From an uncultured Alphaproteobacteria bacterium (lineage in GTDB: Bacteria > Pseudomonadota > Alphaproteobacteria > HIMB59 > GCA-002718135), in NCBI GenBank assembly GCA_902540265.1, contig CACBLW010000003.1:1-64000 (forward strand): a DNA stretch of 64,000 nucleotides, written 5' to 3'. The position numbers and the translations under genes are program-made. The notes under the pieces were generated by a model, which saw nothing but the letters and a program-made list of their open reading frames with translations, did no database searches and was not told the DNA's origin. How positions within the stretch are numbered: position 1 is the first letter of the stretch; each line of letters starts with the position of its first letter. This document shows positions 1 through 15,186 of the stretch, one piece after another.

Positions 1-1
1 C

Positions 2-697
2 GATGATGAATTTTATGTTTCTTTATTAAACAATCTTAAGTGGTTTATATTTAGCTTACTTGCAATTCCATTAGGCTTATTGTTGGCCCTATTCTTAAAT
101 CAAAATATTTTTGGGATGAGGTACATTAAATCCTTTTTTTATTTCCCCTTTGTAATTAATGCTGTTGTTATAGGTGTAATATTTTCATGGTTTTATAATC
201 CTAAATATGGTTCGTTAGCTTACCTACTAAATATTTTCGGATTAGATCCGATACCTGTTCTCTCAGATGAAGTTTTAGCAACCTACGGAATAATTGCTGC
301 ATCATTTTTCCCAGGAATAGCATATACAATGATATTATACATAACTGGTTTGACATCTGTAAGTAAGGAGATGGTAGAAGCAGGAAGAATAGACGGTGCT
401 TCAGGCTTAACAATGTTATGGCACATAATTATACCTCAGTTAAGGCCAGCAACTTTAATTGCCGTTGTTGTTACTATTGTTGGAGCTTTAAGAAGTTTTG
501 ATTTAATTGCTGTAATGACGCTTGGAGGTCCCTGGGGTAGTACTAAAGTTTTAGCATACAAAATGTATGAAGAAGCATTATTTAATTTTCGTATGGGATA
601 TGGTGCTGCAATAGCAGTAATACTTTTTTTATTAATGAGTATTTATATAGCTTGGTTTTTATATAGATTGTTTAAACAAGAAAAAGGTGAAAAATAA
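2..697 (+). CDS. Sugar ABC transporter permease (MalF/UgpA-like), 5'-truncated by window start
   Basis: Reading frame is open back to position 2 (DDEFYVSLLNNLKWFIFSLLAIPLGLLLALFLNQ...); EAGRIDGASGLTMLWHIIIPQLRP EAA-loop of binding-protein-dependent permeases. Confidence 0.9.
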   Translation, partial: DDEFYVSLLNNLKWFIFSLLAIPLGLLLALFLNQNIFGMRYIKSFFYFPFVINAVVIGVIFSWFYNPKYGSLAYLLNIFGLDPIPVLSDEVLATYGIIAASFFPGIAYTMILYITGLTSVSKEMVEAGRIDGASGLTMLWHIIIPQLRPATLIAVVVTIVGALRSFDLIAVMTLGGPWGSTKVLAYKMYEEALFNFRMGYGAAIAVILFLLMSIYIAWFLYRLFKQEKGEK

Positions 698-1548
698 TGT
701 TTCCAACACCTATTCAAAACTATTCATTAACAACAAATATAATTTATAGAATTTTACTAGGAGTTACACTTTTCATATGGCTGCTTCCACTAATAGCCGT
801 GATGTTAACTTCAATTAGAACATTTGAAGATATTTTGGTTGGAGATTATTGGAGTTGGCCAGAAGAAACTGCAATAATTTCAAATTATACTGCTATTTTT
901 GAAAGTGGTAAAATGTCGAGATTTTTTTTGAATAGTGTCATAATAACCTTACCAACAGTTTTTGGTACTCTGTTTCTTAGTTCTATGGCAGGATATTCAC
1001 TAGCAGTTCATAAATTTAAATTAAATCTTCTTCTTTTTTGTATGTTTATAGCTGGTAATTTTGTTCCATTTCAAATTTTAATGATACCTGTAAGAATGCT
1101 TACAATAGATTTAGGCATTTATAACTCACACTTTGGGTTAATTATTTTTCATATTGCTTTTCAGACTGGATTTTGTACATTCTTCTTAAGAAATTTTATT
1201 AAAGAGTTACCATTTGAATTAATTGAAGCTGCTAGAGCTGATGGTGCTTCAGAGTGGCTAATTTATAGAAAAATAATTTTACCTTTACTGACTCCTTCTT
1301 TAGCGGCTCTTGGAGTTCTTGAATTTACTTTTATTTGGAATGATTATTTTTGGGCATTAATATTAACACAAGGTGATAATGTTAAGCCGATCACTATTGG
1401 ATTAGATATGCTTAGAGGACAATGGGTTGCTACATACAATTTAATTGCGGCAGGTTCAGTTTTAGCAGCCTTACCTCCAGTAATAATGTTTTTTGCAATG
1501 CAAAGACATTTTATAATGGGTTTAACTTTTGGTGCAGTTAAAGGATAA
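697..1548 (+). CDS. Sugar ABC transporter permease (MalG/UgpE-like)
   Basis: EAARADGASEWLIYRKIILPLLTPSLAALGVLEFTFIWNDYFWAL, typical MalG-type EAA motif; overlaps previous gene. Confidence 0.92.
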   Translation: MFPTPIQNYSLTTNIIYRILLGVTLFIWLLPLIAVMLTSIRTFEDILVGDYWSWPEETAIISNYTAIFESGKMSRFFLNSVIITLPTVFGTLFLSSMAGYSLAVHKFKLNLLLFCMFIAGNFVPFQILMIPVRMLTIDLGIYNSHFGLIIFHIAFQTGFCTFFLRNFIKELPFELIEAARADGASEWLIYRKIILPLLTPSLAALGVLEFTFIWNDYFWALILTQGDNVKPITIGLDMLRGQWVATYNLIAAGSVLAALPPVIMFFAMQRHFIMGLTFGAVKG

Positions 1549-1586
1549 TTAGTTGCATTTGAATTGTTAAAATATAAAAGAACTCA

Positions 1587-2651
1587 ATGTCTTTAATTTC
1601 TCTTAGACAACTCTTAGATCACGCAGCTGAAAATGATTATGGTGTACCTGCATTCAATGTAAATAATTTAGAAGCAATTAGAGCAATAATGGAAGGGGCT
1701 AAAGAATTGAATAGTCCCGTAATACTTCAAGCTTCAGGTGCTGCAAGGAAATATGCTGGACCAATCTTTGTGAAAAAACTAGTTGAAGCAGCAATGGATG
1801 AATTTTCAGAAATTCCAACAGTTTTGCACCAAGACCATGGTGGTTCTCCAAAAGATTGTAAAAATTGCATAGAACTCGGTTTTACATCTGTGATGATGGA
1901 TGGTTCGCTATTAGATGACCAAAAAACTCCTTCAGATTTTGAATATAATGTAAGAGTTACAAAAGAAACAACTGATATGGCTCATGCATTAGGAGTTTCA
2001 GTAGAAGGGGAGATAGGCTGTTTAGGTTCTTTAGAGACTGGAACAGGTGAAAAAGAAGATGGGGTTGGTGCTGAAGGTAAACTTGATCATGATCAACTAT
2101 TAACTGATCCTGATGAAGCTTCAGATTTCGTTAAAGCTACAAATGTTGATGCATTAGCTATTGCTATTGGTACTAGCCACGGTGCTTATAAATTTTCTAG
2201 ACCACCAACTGGAGATATTTTAGCAATAGATAGAATAAAAGAAATACATTCAAGACTTCCAAACACACATTTAGTTATGCATGGCTCATCTTCGGTTCCA
2301 CAAGATTTAATAAAAAAAATTAATGAATATGGTGGAAAAATTAAAGAGACATACGGTGTTCCAGTTTCTGAAATTCAAGAAGGCATAAAACATGGCGTAA
2401 GAAAAGTTAACGTTGATACTGATTTAAGATTAGCTGCTACTGCTGCAGTAAGAAAATACTTCCATGAGAATCCTTCACAATTCGATCCTCGTAAATATTT
2501 ATTACTCTCTAAGGATGCTATGAAAGAAGTTGTTAAAAGTAGATTGCAAGAATTTGGAACTGCAGGAAATGCTTCTTCTATTAATGCAATTTCTCTGGGC
2601 GCAATGGCTACAAAATATAAATCTGGAGAGTTTACAGCAGTCATAAATTAA
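1587..2651 (+). CDS. fba: Class II fructose-bisphosphate aldolase
   Basis: [42 protein letters not shown] motifs. Confidence 0.93.
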   Translation: MSLISLRQLLDHAAENDYGVPAFNVNNLEAIRAIMEGAKELNSPVILQASGAARKYAGPIFVKKLVEAAMDEFSEIPTVLHQDHGGSPKDCKNCIELGFTSVMMDGSLLDDQKTPSDFEYNVRVTKETTDMAHALGVSVEGEIGCLGSLETGTGEKEDGVGAEGKLDHDQLLTDPDEASDFVKATNVDALAIAIGTSHGAYKFSRPPTGDILAIDRIKEIHSRLPNTHLVMHGSSSVPQDLIKKINEYGGKIKETYGVPVSEIQEGIKHGVRKVNVDTDLRLAATAAVRKYFHENPSQFDPRKYLLLSKDAMKEVVKSRLQEFGTAGNASSINAISLGAMATKYKSGEFTAVIN

Positions 2652-2696
2652 AATTTTTTTATTGAAAAAATAAATTTTTTATTTCACAATATTTTA

Positions 2697-3530
2697 ATGA
2701 AAAAAATTTCAAAACTTGATGAATATCTTTTTGATTTAAATGGATACCTTATTATAAATAATGCATTAAATAAAAAAGAACTAAAAGATCTTAATAATAT
2801 TCTTGATAAGTTAAAAAATATTAAAAACGATGAATGGGCAGGCCATGTTCATGGTCATAATTATGGTGGAAAAGAGGGTTTAAATCTTCAGCAAATATAT
2901 GAAGCTGGAAAACCATTTGAAAAATTAATTGATCATCCATCATGGATAAATCATATGTTACATTTTGTTGGAGGAAAGGGTACTTTTGATCATCTTCATG
3001 GACCCCTTTTTATTGATGAAAACTTTGCCAATATTCGTGGACCTGGTGAAGCTATTGGTATTCATTCCGGCAATCCTGAGGGTTTGCAAAGAAATCATTA
3101 TAGGTATCAAAATGGAAAATTTCATTGTTCACAAGTCAATATTCTTCTTGCACTAACAAATATTGGTCCAGGTGATGGTGGAACTGTTATAATTCCATCT
3201 TCACATAAATCAAATATTGTACATCCAGAATTTAAAGATAATAAAATGTTAAAAGGAGGCAAAGTATCTTCAGCAGAAGGAATGACAGGAGCTAAAGAAG
3301 TTTATATGAAAGCTGGAGATGCTCTTTTATTTGTTGATTCACTCTGTCATGGATCAGCAAAAAGAATAAATAAAGGTGAAAGAAGAATAGTTGTTTATAG
3401 ATATGGACCTTCTTGGGGTTTCTTTAGACATCCATACAGACCATCTAAAGACCTTCTATCAAGACTATCAAAATTTCAAAAAAAAATAGTTATGCCTCAT
3501 CAAAATGTGTTAACACCTAATTATAAATAA
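2697..3530 (+). CDS. Phytanoyl-CoA dioxygenase (PhyH) family protein
   Basis: LNGYLIINNALNKKEL start; ALTNIGPGDGGTVIIPSSHKSN and DSLCHGSAKRINKGERRIVVYRYGPSW pattern. Confidence 0.85.
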   Translation: MKKISKLDEYLFDLNGYLIINNALNKKELKDLNNILDKLKNIKNDEWAGHVHGHNYGGKEGLNLQQIYEAGKPFEKLIDHPSWINHMLHFVGGKGTFDHLHGPLFIDENFANIRGPGEAIGIHSGNPEGLQRNHYRYQNGKFHCSQVNILLALTNIGPGDGGTVIIPSSHKSNIVHPEFKDNKMLKGGKVSSAEGMTGAKEVYMKAGDALLFVDSLCHGSAKRINKGERRIVVYRYGPSWGFFRHPYRPSKDLLSRLSKFQKKIVMPHQNVLTPNYK

Positions 3531-3531
3531 A

Positions 3532-4575
3532 ATGGAAAAAATTAAATGGGGTATCATTGGCCCTGGAAATATTGCAAATAATTTTGCTGATGGATTAAAA
3601 GGTTCCTATTCTGGACAATTAGTTAGCATAGCGAGTAAAAGTGAAGATCGCAGGAAAAATTTTGGGGATAAATATGATATTCATCCTGATTTTAGATTTG
3701 ATTCTTATGAAGATATAATAAATTCAGAACATATAGATGCTATATATATTTCCACACCTCATACTCTACATGCTGAATGGACATTAAAAGCTGCCGGTAA
3801 AGGCAAACACATTCTTTGTGAGAAACCAGGAGCTTTAAATTTTAATGAAGGAAAGGAAGTTATTGATGAGGTAAGAGAAGCCGGTGTTTTTTATATGGAG
3901 GGTTTTATGTATCGTTGCCATCCACAAATTCCAAAACTAGTTGATATAATTAAAAACAAAATGATAGGAGATGTCATATCTATTGAAACCTCTTTTGGTT
4001 TTGATATGGGTAAGACAATACCTCATCACAGGTTATTTAATAAAAATTTAGCAGGTGGAGGCATACTCGATGTTGGCCTATATCCAATTTCCTTTTCTAG
4101 ACTAATAGCAGGAGTAGCAACAGGAGATAAATTTTCAGAACCAAAATTTTTAGATGCTGAAGCAACAATAGGAGAAACAGGTGTTGATGAAATTGCTCAT
4201 GCAAATTTAGAATTTAAAAATGGTATTAAAGCAAAAGTATCTACGGCTATTAGAGAAACTATGAAAAATAATGCTATTATTATAGGCTCAGAGGGAGAAA
4301 TTGAATTACCAGATCCATGGATACCAGGTAGAGATGGTGGTCCATACCATGCAAAAATTATTATTAATAAAAATGGAAATGAAGAAATAGTTGATGTCAA
4401 AGGACCTGAACATCTCTTTTTCTTTGAGGGAGAACTTGCGAGTCAATGTATTGCAAAAGAAAAAACTGAACCTCCTCATCCAGCAATGACTTGGGAAGAT
4501 ACATTAGGAAATCTTAAAGCTCTTGATACTTGGAGAGAGAAAGTAAATTATAAACTACCACAGGATGAAATATGA
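3532..4575 (+). CDS. Gfo/Idh/MocA-family oxidoreductase
   Basis: KWGIIGPGNIANNFADGL Rossmann motif; ISTPHTLHAEWTLKAAGKGKHILCEKP. Confidence 0.93.
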   Translation: MEKIKWGIIGPGNIANNFADGLKGSYSGQLVSIASKSEDRRKNFGDKYDIHPDFRFDSYEDIINSEHIDAIYISTPHTLHAEWTLKAAGKGKHILCEKPGALNFNEGKEVIDEVREAGVFYMEGFMYRCHPQIPKLVDIIKNKMIGDVISIETSFGFDMGKTIPHHRLFNKNLAGGGILDVGLYPISFSRLIAGVATGDKFSEPKFLDAEATIGETGVDEIAHANLEFKNGIKAKVSTAIRETMKNNAIIIGSEGEIELPDPWIPGRDGGPYHAKIIINKNGNEEIVDVKGPEHLFFFEGELASQCIAKEKTEPPHPAMTWEDTLGNLKALDTWREKVNYKLPQDEI

Positions 4576-5531
4576 AGTACGATAGAATAGAAGGAATAGA
4601 CAAAGACATATCTAAACTTGTAATGGGATGTGATAATCAAGATGACATCAGTGAGGCTTCAAAGTTATGGGATCATTGGATTGAAGTTGGTGGAAACATG
4701 TTTGATACAGCTTTTATTTATGGCGGTGGTAACCATGAAAAAGTTTTAGGACAATGGCTAACAAATAATAATAATAGAGATGATGTTCTAATTTTGGGTA
4801 AAGGTGCTCACACACCTGACTGTAACCCTGAAGCTATCTCAAAACAGTTAACTATATCTCTTGAAAGAATGAATACAGATTATGTGGACATTTATATTAT
4901 GCATCGAGATAATAATGAATATCCAGTTGATGAGTTTATTGATGTTTTAAATGAAGAAAAAGAAAAGGGAAGAATTAAAATATTTGGAGGTTCTAATTGG
5001 ACTATTGAAAGATTCAAAAAGGGAAATGAATGGGCACAAAAAAATAATAAACAAGAAATGTCTATATTAAATAATAATTTAGCTCTTGCTAAAATGATTA
5101 ATCCACTTTGGAATGGATGTTTATCATCAAATGATAATGAAATTTTGGATTATCTAAATACTACTCAAAAATCCCATATGTCATGGTCAAGCCAAGCAAG
5201 AGGCTATTTTTTAGATGATAATCTTACCAATGAAATAGAAAGAAAAATTACAAAGGCTGAGTCATCCTGGAGAAAACCAGGTGAAAATTCTAGTGGACCT
5301 ATTAGTTGTTATGATAGCGACGATAATAAGGAGAGAAAAAAAAGAGCTAGAGAATTAGCAGAAAAAAAAGGATGCTCTGCAAATAATATTGCAGCAAGTT
5401 GGACTTTAAGCCAATCTTTTCCATCTTTTGCTTTAATAGGCCCTAGATCAATTAGTGAGTTGGATACCACTCTTCCTTGTTTAGATATAGAATTAAATAA
5501 AGAAGAGATAAACTGGTTAAATTTAAATTAA
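4572..5531 (+). CDS. Aldo/keto reductase
   Basis: DTAFIYGGGNHEKVLGQWL, YVDIYIMHRDN, GGSNW, IGPRSISELDTTL. Confidence 0.92.
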   Translation: MKYDRIEGIDKDISKLVMGCDNQDDISEASKLWDHWIEVGGNMFDTAFIYGGGNHEKVLGQWLTNNNNRDDVLILGKGAHTPDCNPEAISKQLTISLERMNTDYVDIYIMHRDNNEYPVDEFIDVLNEEKEKGRIKIFGGSNWTIERFKKGNEWAQKNNKQEMSILNNNLALAKMINPLWNGCLSSNDNEILDYLNTTQKSHMSWSSQARGYFLDDNLTNEIERKITKAESSWRKPGENSSGPISCYDSDDNKERKKRARELAEKKGCSANNIAASWTLSQSFPSFALIGPRSISELDTTLPCLDIELNKEEINWLNLN

Positions 5532-5546
5532 TGGAGAAAATTTAAA

Positions 5547-6320
5547 ATGGAAAAAAAAGAAATATCAATGCAACTCTTTACTACAAGACACTTTCAACCT
5601 TATGAACCAATACTAAAATTTTTATCAGATTCAGGTATTGTTAATATTGAACTTTTTGGTTTAGAATTGATGAAAATAGATGAATTTAAATCAATGATGG
5701 ATCAATCAAATATAACATCTAAGTCTACTCATGTTAGTTATGAATCTTTAACTGATCCAAGTGATATCATTGATCGTGCAAAAAAAATGAATATCAAACA
5801 TATTATTGTACCAGCTCCTCCAGCTAGAAAAGATACTGAATTTAAAAATACATTTAATATGAATGAAGAAGAGTGGATGGATTTTGGAACAAAATTATCT
5901 TCGTATGTAAGTATTTTTGAAGATTCTGGATTGACACTTGGTTATCATAATCATTCTTATGAATTTAAAGCACTGCCGAGTGGAAAGTTACCTATTGAAT
6001 GTATGATGGATCATAATGAAAATTTGAAGTTAGAAATTGATCTGGGATGGACAATTGCAGGTGGTGCAGATCCTGTTCCCTGGATACAAAAATATTCAAA
6101 TAAAATCATCGGATGTCACTTAAAAGATTTTTACGATAAAAGTAAAAATTTATTAGAACATGATGAGCAATCTCCTGTTGGAGAAGGTTTTATAGATTGG
6201 CCAACAATAATTTCAGAAGTTAAAAAAACACCATGTGATGTATTTATTTTAGAACATGATGATCCAAAAGATTATAAAGAATACACGAGAAAATCTTTAG
6301 AATATTTAGAGACAATTTAA
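5547..6320 (+). CDS. Sugar phosphate isomerase/epimerase (xylose isomerase-like TIM barrel)
   Basis: LGYHNHSYEFK, LEIDLGWTIAGGADPVPWIQKY, GCHLKDF, VGEGFIDW. Confidence 0.9.
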   Translation: MEKKEISMQLFTTRHFQPYEPILKFLSDSGIVNIELFGLELMKIDEFKSMMDQSNITSKSTHVSYESLTDPSDIIDRAKKMNIKHIIVPAPPARKDTEFKNTFNMNEEEWMDFGTKLSSYVSIFEDSGLTLGYHNHSYEFKALPSGKLPIECMMDHNENLKLEIDLGWTIAGGADPVPWIQKYSNKIIGCHLKDFYDKSKNLLEHDEQSPVGEGFIDWPTIISEVKKTPCDVFILEHDDPKDYKEYTRKSLEYLETI

Positions 6321-7444
6321 TGAATATTGGTATTGTAGGTTGTGGAAATATTTCTGAGACTTATTTTGAGTGTCAAAAAATATTTAATAATTTTAAGATA
6401 GTTGCTTGTGCAGATATAAATAAAGAAGCTGCATCCAGTACTGCATCTAAATTTAAAGTTAAAGCTTTATCAGTAGAGGAAATCTTTGATAATAATGAAA
6501 TTGATTTAATAATTAATTTAACAATTCCTGCAGCTCATAAAGAAATTATTGCAAAATCACTACAAAATGGAAAGCACTGTTTTAGTGAAAAGCCATTAGC
6601 AATGAACTTTCAAGAGGGTTTAGAAATACAAAAACTAGCAAATGAAAAAGGGTTGTATGTTGGTTGTGCTCCAGATACATTTTTAGGAGCGGCAGGGCAA
6701 AGAGCTAGAAAATTAATTGAAGATAATAAAATAGGTAAAATTGTTCTGGGAACTTTTAATTTAATGTCTCATGGAATGGAGCATTGGCACCCTAATCCAG
6801 ATTTTTTCTTTAAACCTGGTGCTGGACCAGTTTTTGATCTTGGTGTTTATTATATTACTCAATTAGTTAACTTAATTGGACCAGTTAAACAAATAAATGC
6901 AATCAGTGGAACTGCTACAAATGAGAGAACAATAACTAGTCAGCCAAGATATGGTGATAAAATTAAGGTTGAAACACCAACAACCCTTATGGGTTCTTTA
7001 GAGTTCATAAATAATGCTAAGATCCAGTTTTTTTGTACCTGGGATGTCTGGAAAAATAACCATTCAACAATTGAACTTTATGGACTTGATGGCTCAATGA
7101 TTGTTCCTGATCCTAATTTTTTTAGTGGTGATTTATTAATTTCTCAAAAAGATAGTGATTGGGAAACAATTAATAATGATAAAATGTTGTTAGGTATTCC
7201 TAATAAAAGTGATGGAGAAGGTAATAAAAAAGCAAATTATAGAGGAATAGGTCTCTCAGAAATGATTGATTCTATAACCAATAATCGTAAAGCAAGATGT
7301 TCTCTTGAATTATCTCTTCATGTTCTTGAGATAATGGATGGAATTATAAAATCTGCTGAAGAAAATAAATCTTATCAATTATCTACTACTCCCAATCAGC
7401 CTGAAATATTGACAGAAGAAGAAATAAAAAATCTAAAATCATAA
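6320..7444 (+). CDS. Gfo/Idh/MocA-family oxidoreductase
   Basis: MNIGIVGCGNISETYF; NLTIPAAHKEIIAKSLQNGKHCFSEKPLAM; GPVFDLGVYYI. Confidence 0.93.
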   Translation: MNIGIVGCGNISETYFECQKIFNNFKIVACADINKEAASSTASKFKVKALSVEEIFDNNEIDLIINLTIPAAHKEIIAKSLQNGKHCFSEKPLAMNFQEGLEIQKLANEKGLYVGCAPDTFLGAAGQRARKLIEDNKIGKIVLGTFNLMSHGMEHWHPNPDFFFKPGAGPVFDLGVYYITQLVNLIGPVKQINAISGTATNERTITSQPRYGDKIKVETPTTLMGSLEFINNAKIQFFCTWDVWKNNHSTIELYGLDGSMIVPDPNFFSGDLLISQKDSDWETINNDKMLLGIPNKSDGEGNKKANYRGIGLSEMIDSITNNRKARCSLELSLHVLEIMDGIIKSAEENKSYQLSTTPNQPEILTEEEIKNLKS

Positions 7445-7468
7445 TTACAAATAAAATTTAATATGATG

Positions 7469-8071
7469 TTATTCAGTAATTTTTTGATAACTTAATTGAT
7501 TTTGATCAAATAAAACTTCATTAAATTTTGTAAGATCATTATCAACTTTTTTTAACATTGAGTTAAACTCCGATCTTTTTGTTACTACTAATGAAATATC
7601 AGCAACAATTAAATCAATAACAAAAAATCTATCTTTTGATTCTTTTACCCTCCATGTTACAACAACTGAACCAGTGTCTGAAAAGATCTCCATATCAATT
7701 AGAGTAACTTGATTTTTTTGATCGTATTTTGATTTTGTTAATTCATAGGTCTGGTCTGAATATCCTTGCATCATTGAAGCTATATTTAAAGCTAGATGTC
7801 TTTTAAAATTTTCGATGTAGATCTTTTTTGTATTTTTATCTGATTTTTTCCAAGCTTCTCCTGCAACAAATTTAGCAATACCTGTACCAGCAAAATTATT
7901 ATTTATTGTTTTTTCAATTAGAAGAAATCTTTTTTCATTTGAGAGATTTTGATTTTTATAAGCTTCAAGAATAATATCTATTTCTCTTTTTAGCCATTCT
8001 GAAGTTTCACCAGAATATAAATTTTTTGAAATAAAGATTATAAAAAAAAATACAATTAACTTAAACTTCAT
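7469..8071 (-). CDS. mlaC: MlaC/Ttg2D-family phospholipid-binding periplasmic protein
   Basis: Signal peptide; ~200 aa; NFAGTGIAKFVAGEAWKKSDKN..YIENFKRHL pattern; abuts mlaA. Confidence 0.85.
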   Translation of the reverse strand: MKFKLIVFFFIIFISKNLYSGETSEWLKREIDIILEAYKNQNLSNEKRFLLIEKTINNNFAGTGIAKFVAGEAWKKSDKNTKKIYIENFKRHLALNIASMMQGYSDQTYELTKSKYDQKNQVTLIDMEIFSDTGSVVVTWRVKESKDRFFVIDLIVADISLVVTKRSEFNSMLKKVDNDLTKFNEVLFDQNQLSYQKITE

Positions 8072-8856
8072 TATTCGAATTCAATACTAATTAGAGGTAG
8101 GGGTGTTAATTCTGAGTCATCTACATTGTTTATTGCTGCCTTTCGGTTTTGATAATAAGAACTTCTTACTGCTGCATAATAATCTACTGAATTATCTCTT
8201 AATGCATTAACTTCATCAATTATTTGTGATCTTGTATCAACTGCATTAACTGCAGTTCTCATTGGCACTAGCCAAGCTTCTCCTTCACTTACTGCATATG
8301 CATTAATTGGATCTGTTAACATTGTTAATACCATGCCTGATGTGTCTCTTAGATTTGAAGGCCCAAATAATGGAAGTACAATATAAAAACCATCTCCAAC
8401 ACCCCAAGTTGCAAGTGTTTGCCCATAATCTTCTTCTTTTTCTTCAAGTCCAATCTTTTCAGCAATATCAAATAAACCAAATACACCTACGGTACTATTA
8501 ACAATAAATCTTCCTGAAGATTGAACAGCGTTTTCAGATTGACCTTGTAATATTTGATTAATTACAACTAATGGAGCTCTTAAATTACTTAAAAAATTAT
8601 TTATTCCACTTTGTACTGGAGAAGGTAATTTTTTGTATCCTTTTGCAATTGGTTCTAAAACAATTCTATCGGCTACATTATTAAAACTAAATATAGCTCT
8701 ATTTAATGGTTCAAAAGGATCATATATTTCATCTTCTATAGTGGTTGTTTCAAAGTCCTCAGAATCAGTATTTACCTGATCTGCATCACTGGCAACTACC
8801 TTATATGATAGTAAACTAAAAAATAGAAAAAACAGAATTATAATTTTTTTGCTCAT
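8071..8856 (-). CDS. mlaA: MlaA/VacJ-family lipid-asymmetry protein
   Basis: YDPFEPLNRAIFSFNNVADRIVLEPIAKGYKKLPSPVQSGINNFLSNLRAP..VNSTVGVFGLFDIA..EDYGQTLATWGVGDGFYIVLPLFGPSNLRD. Confidence 0.95.
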   Translation of the reverse strand: MSKKIIILFFLFFSLLSYKVVASDADQVNTDSEDFETTTIEDEIYDPFEPLNRAIFSFNNVADRIVLEPIAKGYKKLPSPVQSGINNFLSNLRAPLVVINQILQGQSENAVQSSGRFIVNSTVGVFGLFDIAEKIGLEEKEEDYGQTLATWGVGDGFYIVLPLFGPSNLRDTSGMVLTMLTDPINAYAVSEGEAWLVPMRTAVNAVDTRSQIIDEVNALRDNSVDYYAAVRSSYYQNRKAAINNVDDSELTPLPLISIEFE

Positions 8857-8935
8857 AGGCTAACAACTAATATCTAAACTATTATTTAATATAGTTTATA
8901 AATTACATTATATATATCTCTATTATAGCAAAAAA

Positions 8936-13966
<5,031 letters not shown>

Positions 13967-13999
13967 AACTTATTTATATATTTTAATTAAGAAATTTGA

Positions 14000-14746
14000 A
14001 TGAAATATATAACTAAATATAAATCTCCTAATTACAATTCAAGAAAAAAATCTAAAATACAGTTCATAATAATTCATTATACTGCATTAAGAAATACTAA
14101 AGAAGCTATTACATATTTGTGTACAAGGGAGAAAAAAGTAAGCGCACATTATTTAATTTCTCAAAATGGTGTAATTTATTGTTTAGTAGATGAAAAATTC
14201 AGAGCATGGCACGCAGGTCAATCATACTGGCAAGATATTGTTGATATAAACTCTTTTTCAATAGGAATTGAACTTGATTATAATCCGTATGGAAAAAATA
14301 ATAAATTTTCTTCTAAAATGATATCTTCATTAAAAAAGTTAATTCTTAAAATAAAAGATAAATATAAGATTAACAAAAAAAATATTTTAGCACATTCTGA
14401 TGTAGCGCCATTTAGAAAAAAGGATCCTGGCAAATATTTTCCCTGGAAATTATTAGAAAATGAAAATATCATCTTAAACTTTCAAAATATAACAATAAAT
14501 GAAATAAAAATAATTCAAGATTGGTTTATCAAATATAATATTAGATCAAAAAAAAGAATTATAATTTTTGCACTTTCATTAATTGGGTATGATACGGGTC
14601 AAGTTCATAAAAATTTAAAACATTATAATAGGTTAATTACGGCTTATAAAAGTAGACATCTAAATGAATTCACTTATGTAAATCAAGAAATTGTTTATAC
14701 TAGTATAATTAAGCAATTATTGAAAAATTTATTGACGAAAAATTAA
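14000..14746 (+). CDS. N-acetylmuramoyl-L-alanine amidase (Amidase_2, AmiD-like)
   Basis: FIIIHYTALRNTKEAITYLCTREKKVSAHYLISQNGVIYCLVDE..AWHAGQS..SIGIELDY..HSDVAPFRKKDPGKYFPWK. Confidence 0.93.
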   Translation: MKYITKYKSPNYNSRKKSKIQFIIIHYTALRNTKEAITYLCTREKKVSAHYLISQNGVIYCLVDEKFRAWHAGQSYWQDIVDINSFSIGIELDYNPYGKNNKFSSKMISSLKKLILKIKDKYKINKKNILAHSDVAPFRKKDPGKYFPWKLLENENIILNFQNITINEIKIIQDWFIKYNIRSKKRIIIFALSLIGYDTGQVHKNLKHYNRLITAYKSRHLNEFTYVNQEIVYTSIIKQLLKNLLTKN

Positions 14747-14765
14747 ATAGATTTATTACACCACT

Positions 14766-15102
14766 TGATGGTGCGATGATCGCTTGAGAAATCAAGAGGA
14801 AAGTCCGGGCTCCACTGGAAAAAAAACCAGGTAACACCTGGCAAGTGTAAGCTTAGGGAAAGTGCAACAGAAAATATACCGCCTGCAAAGGTAAGGGTGA
14901 AATGGTAAGGTAAGAGCTTACCGCTTTTTTGGTAACAAAAAAGGCATTGCAAACCCTTTTTGGAGCAAGGTCAAATAGGAATAGCAATCAGTTCCAGCTG
15001 AGTTATTCGGGTAGACTGCTTGAAACAAATGGCAACGTTTGTTCTAGATTAATGATCATCAATTTTTAATAAATTACAGAACCCGGCTTATGCACCATCT
15101 AT
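14766..15102 (+). ncRNA. rnpB: RNase P RNA (bacterial type A)
   Basis: GAGGAAAGTCCGGGCTCC core near 5' end; ACAGAACCCGGCTTATGCACCATC at 3' end pairing with 5' GATGGTGC; no coding potential; boundaries approximate. Confidence 0.95.
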
Positions 15103-15146
15103 AATTATTGAGAACATACAAAGAACATTTATGAATAATTCATATA

Positions 15147-15180
15147 CCCATTGACGCCCATATAATCCCATGATAACCCA
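15147..15180 (+). promoter_or_regulatory. Putative MraZ operator: four CCCA (TGGG) boxes at exact 10-bp spacing, enclosing a TATAAT
   Basis: CCCA at 15147-15150, 15157-15160, 15167-15170, 15177-15180; TATAAT at 15161-15166; mraZ ATG at 15187. Confidence 0.85.
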
Positions 15181-15186
15181 TTTTAA

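Noticed and set aside
14743-14952. 69-aa minus-strand ORF
   Set aside because: Antisense to RNase P RNA; no protein features.
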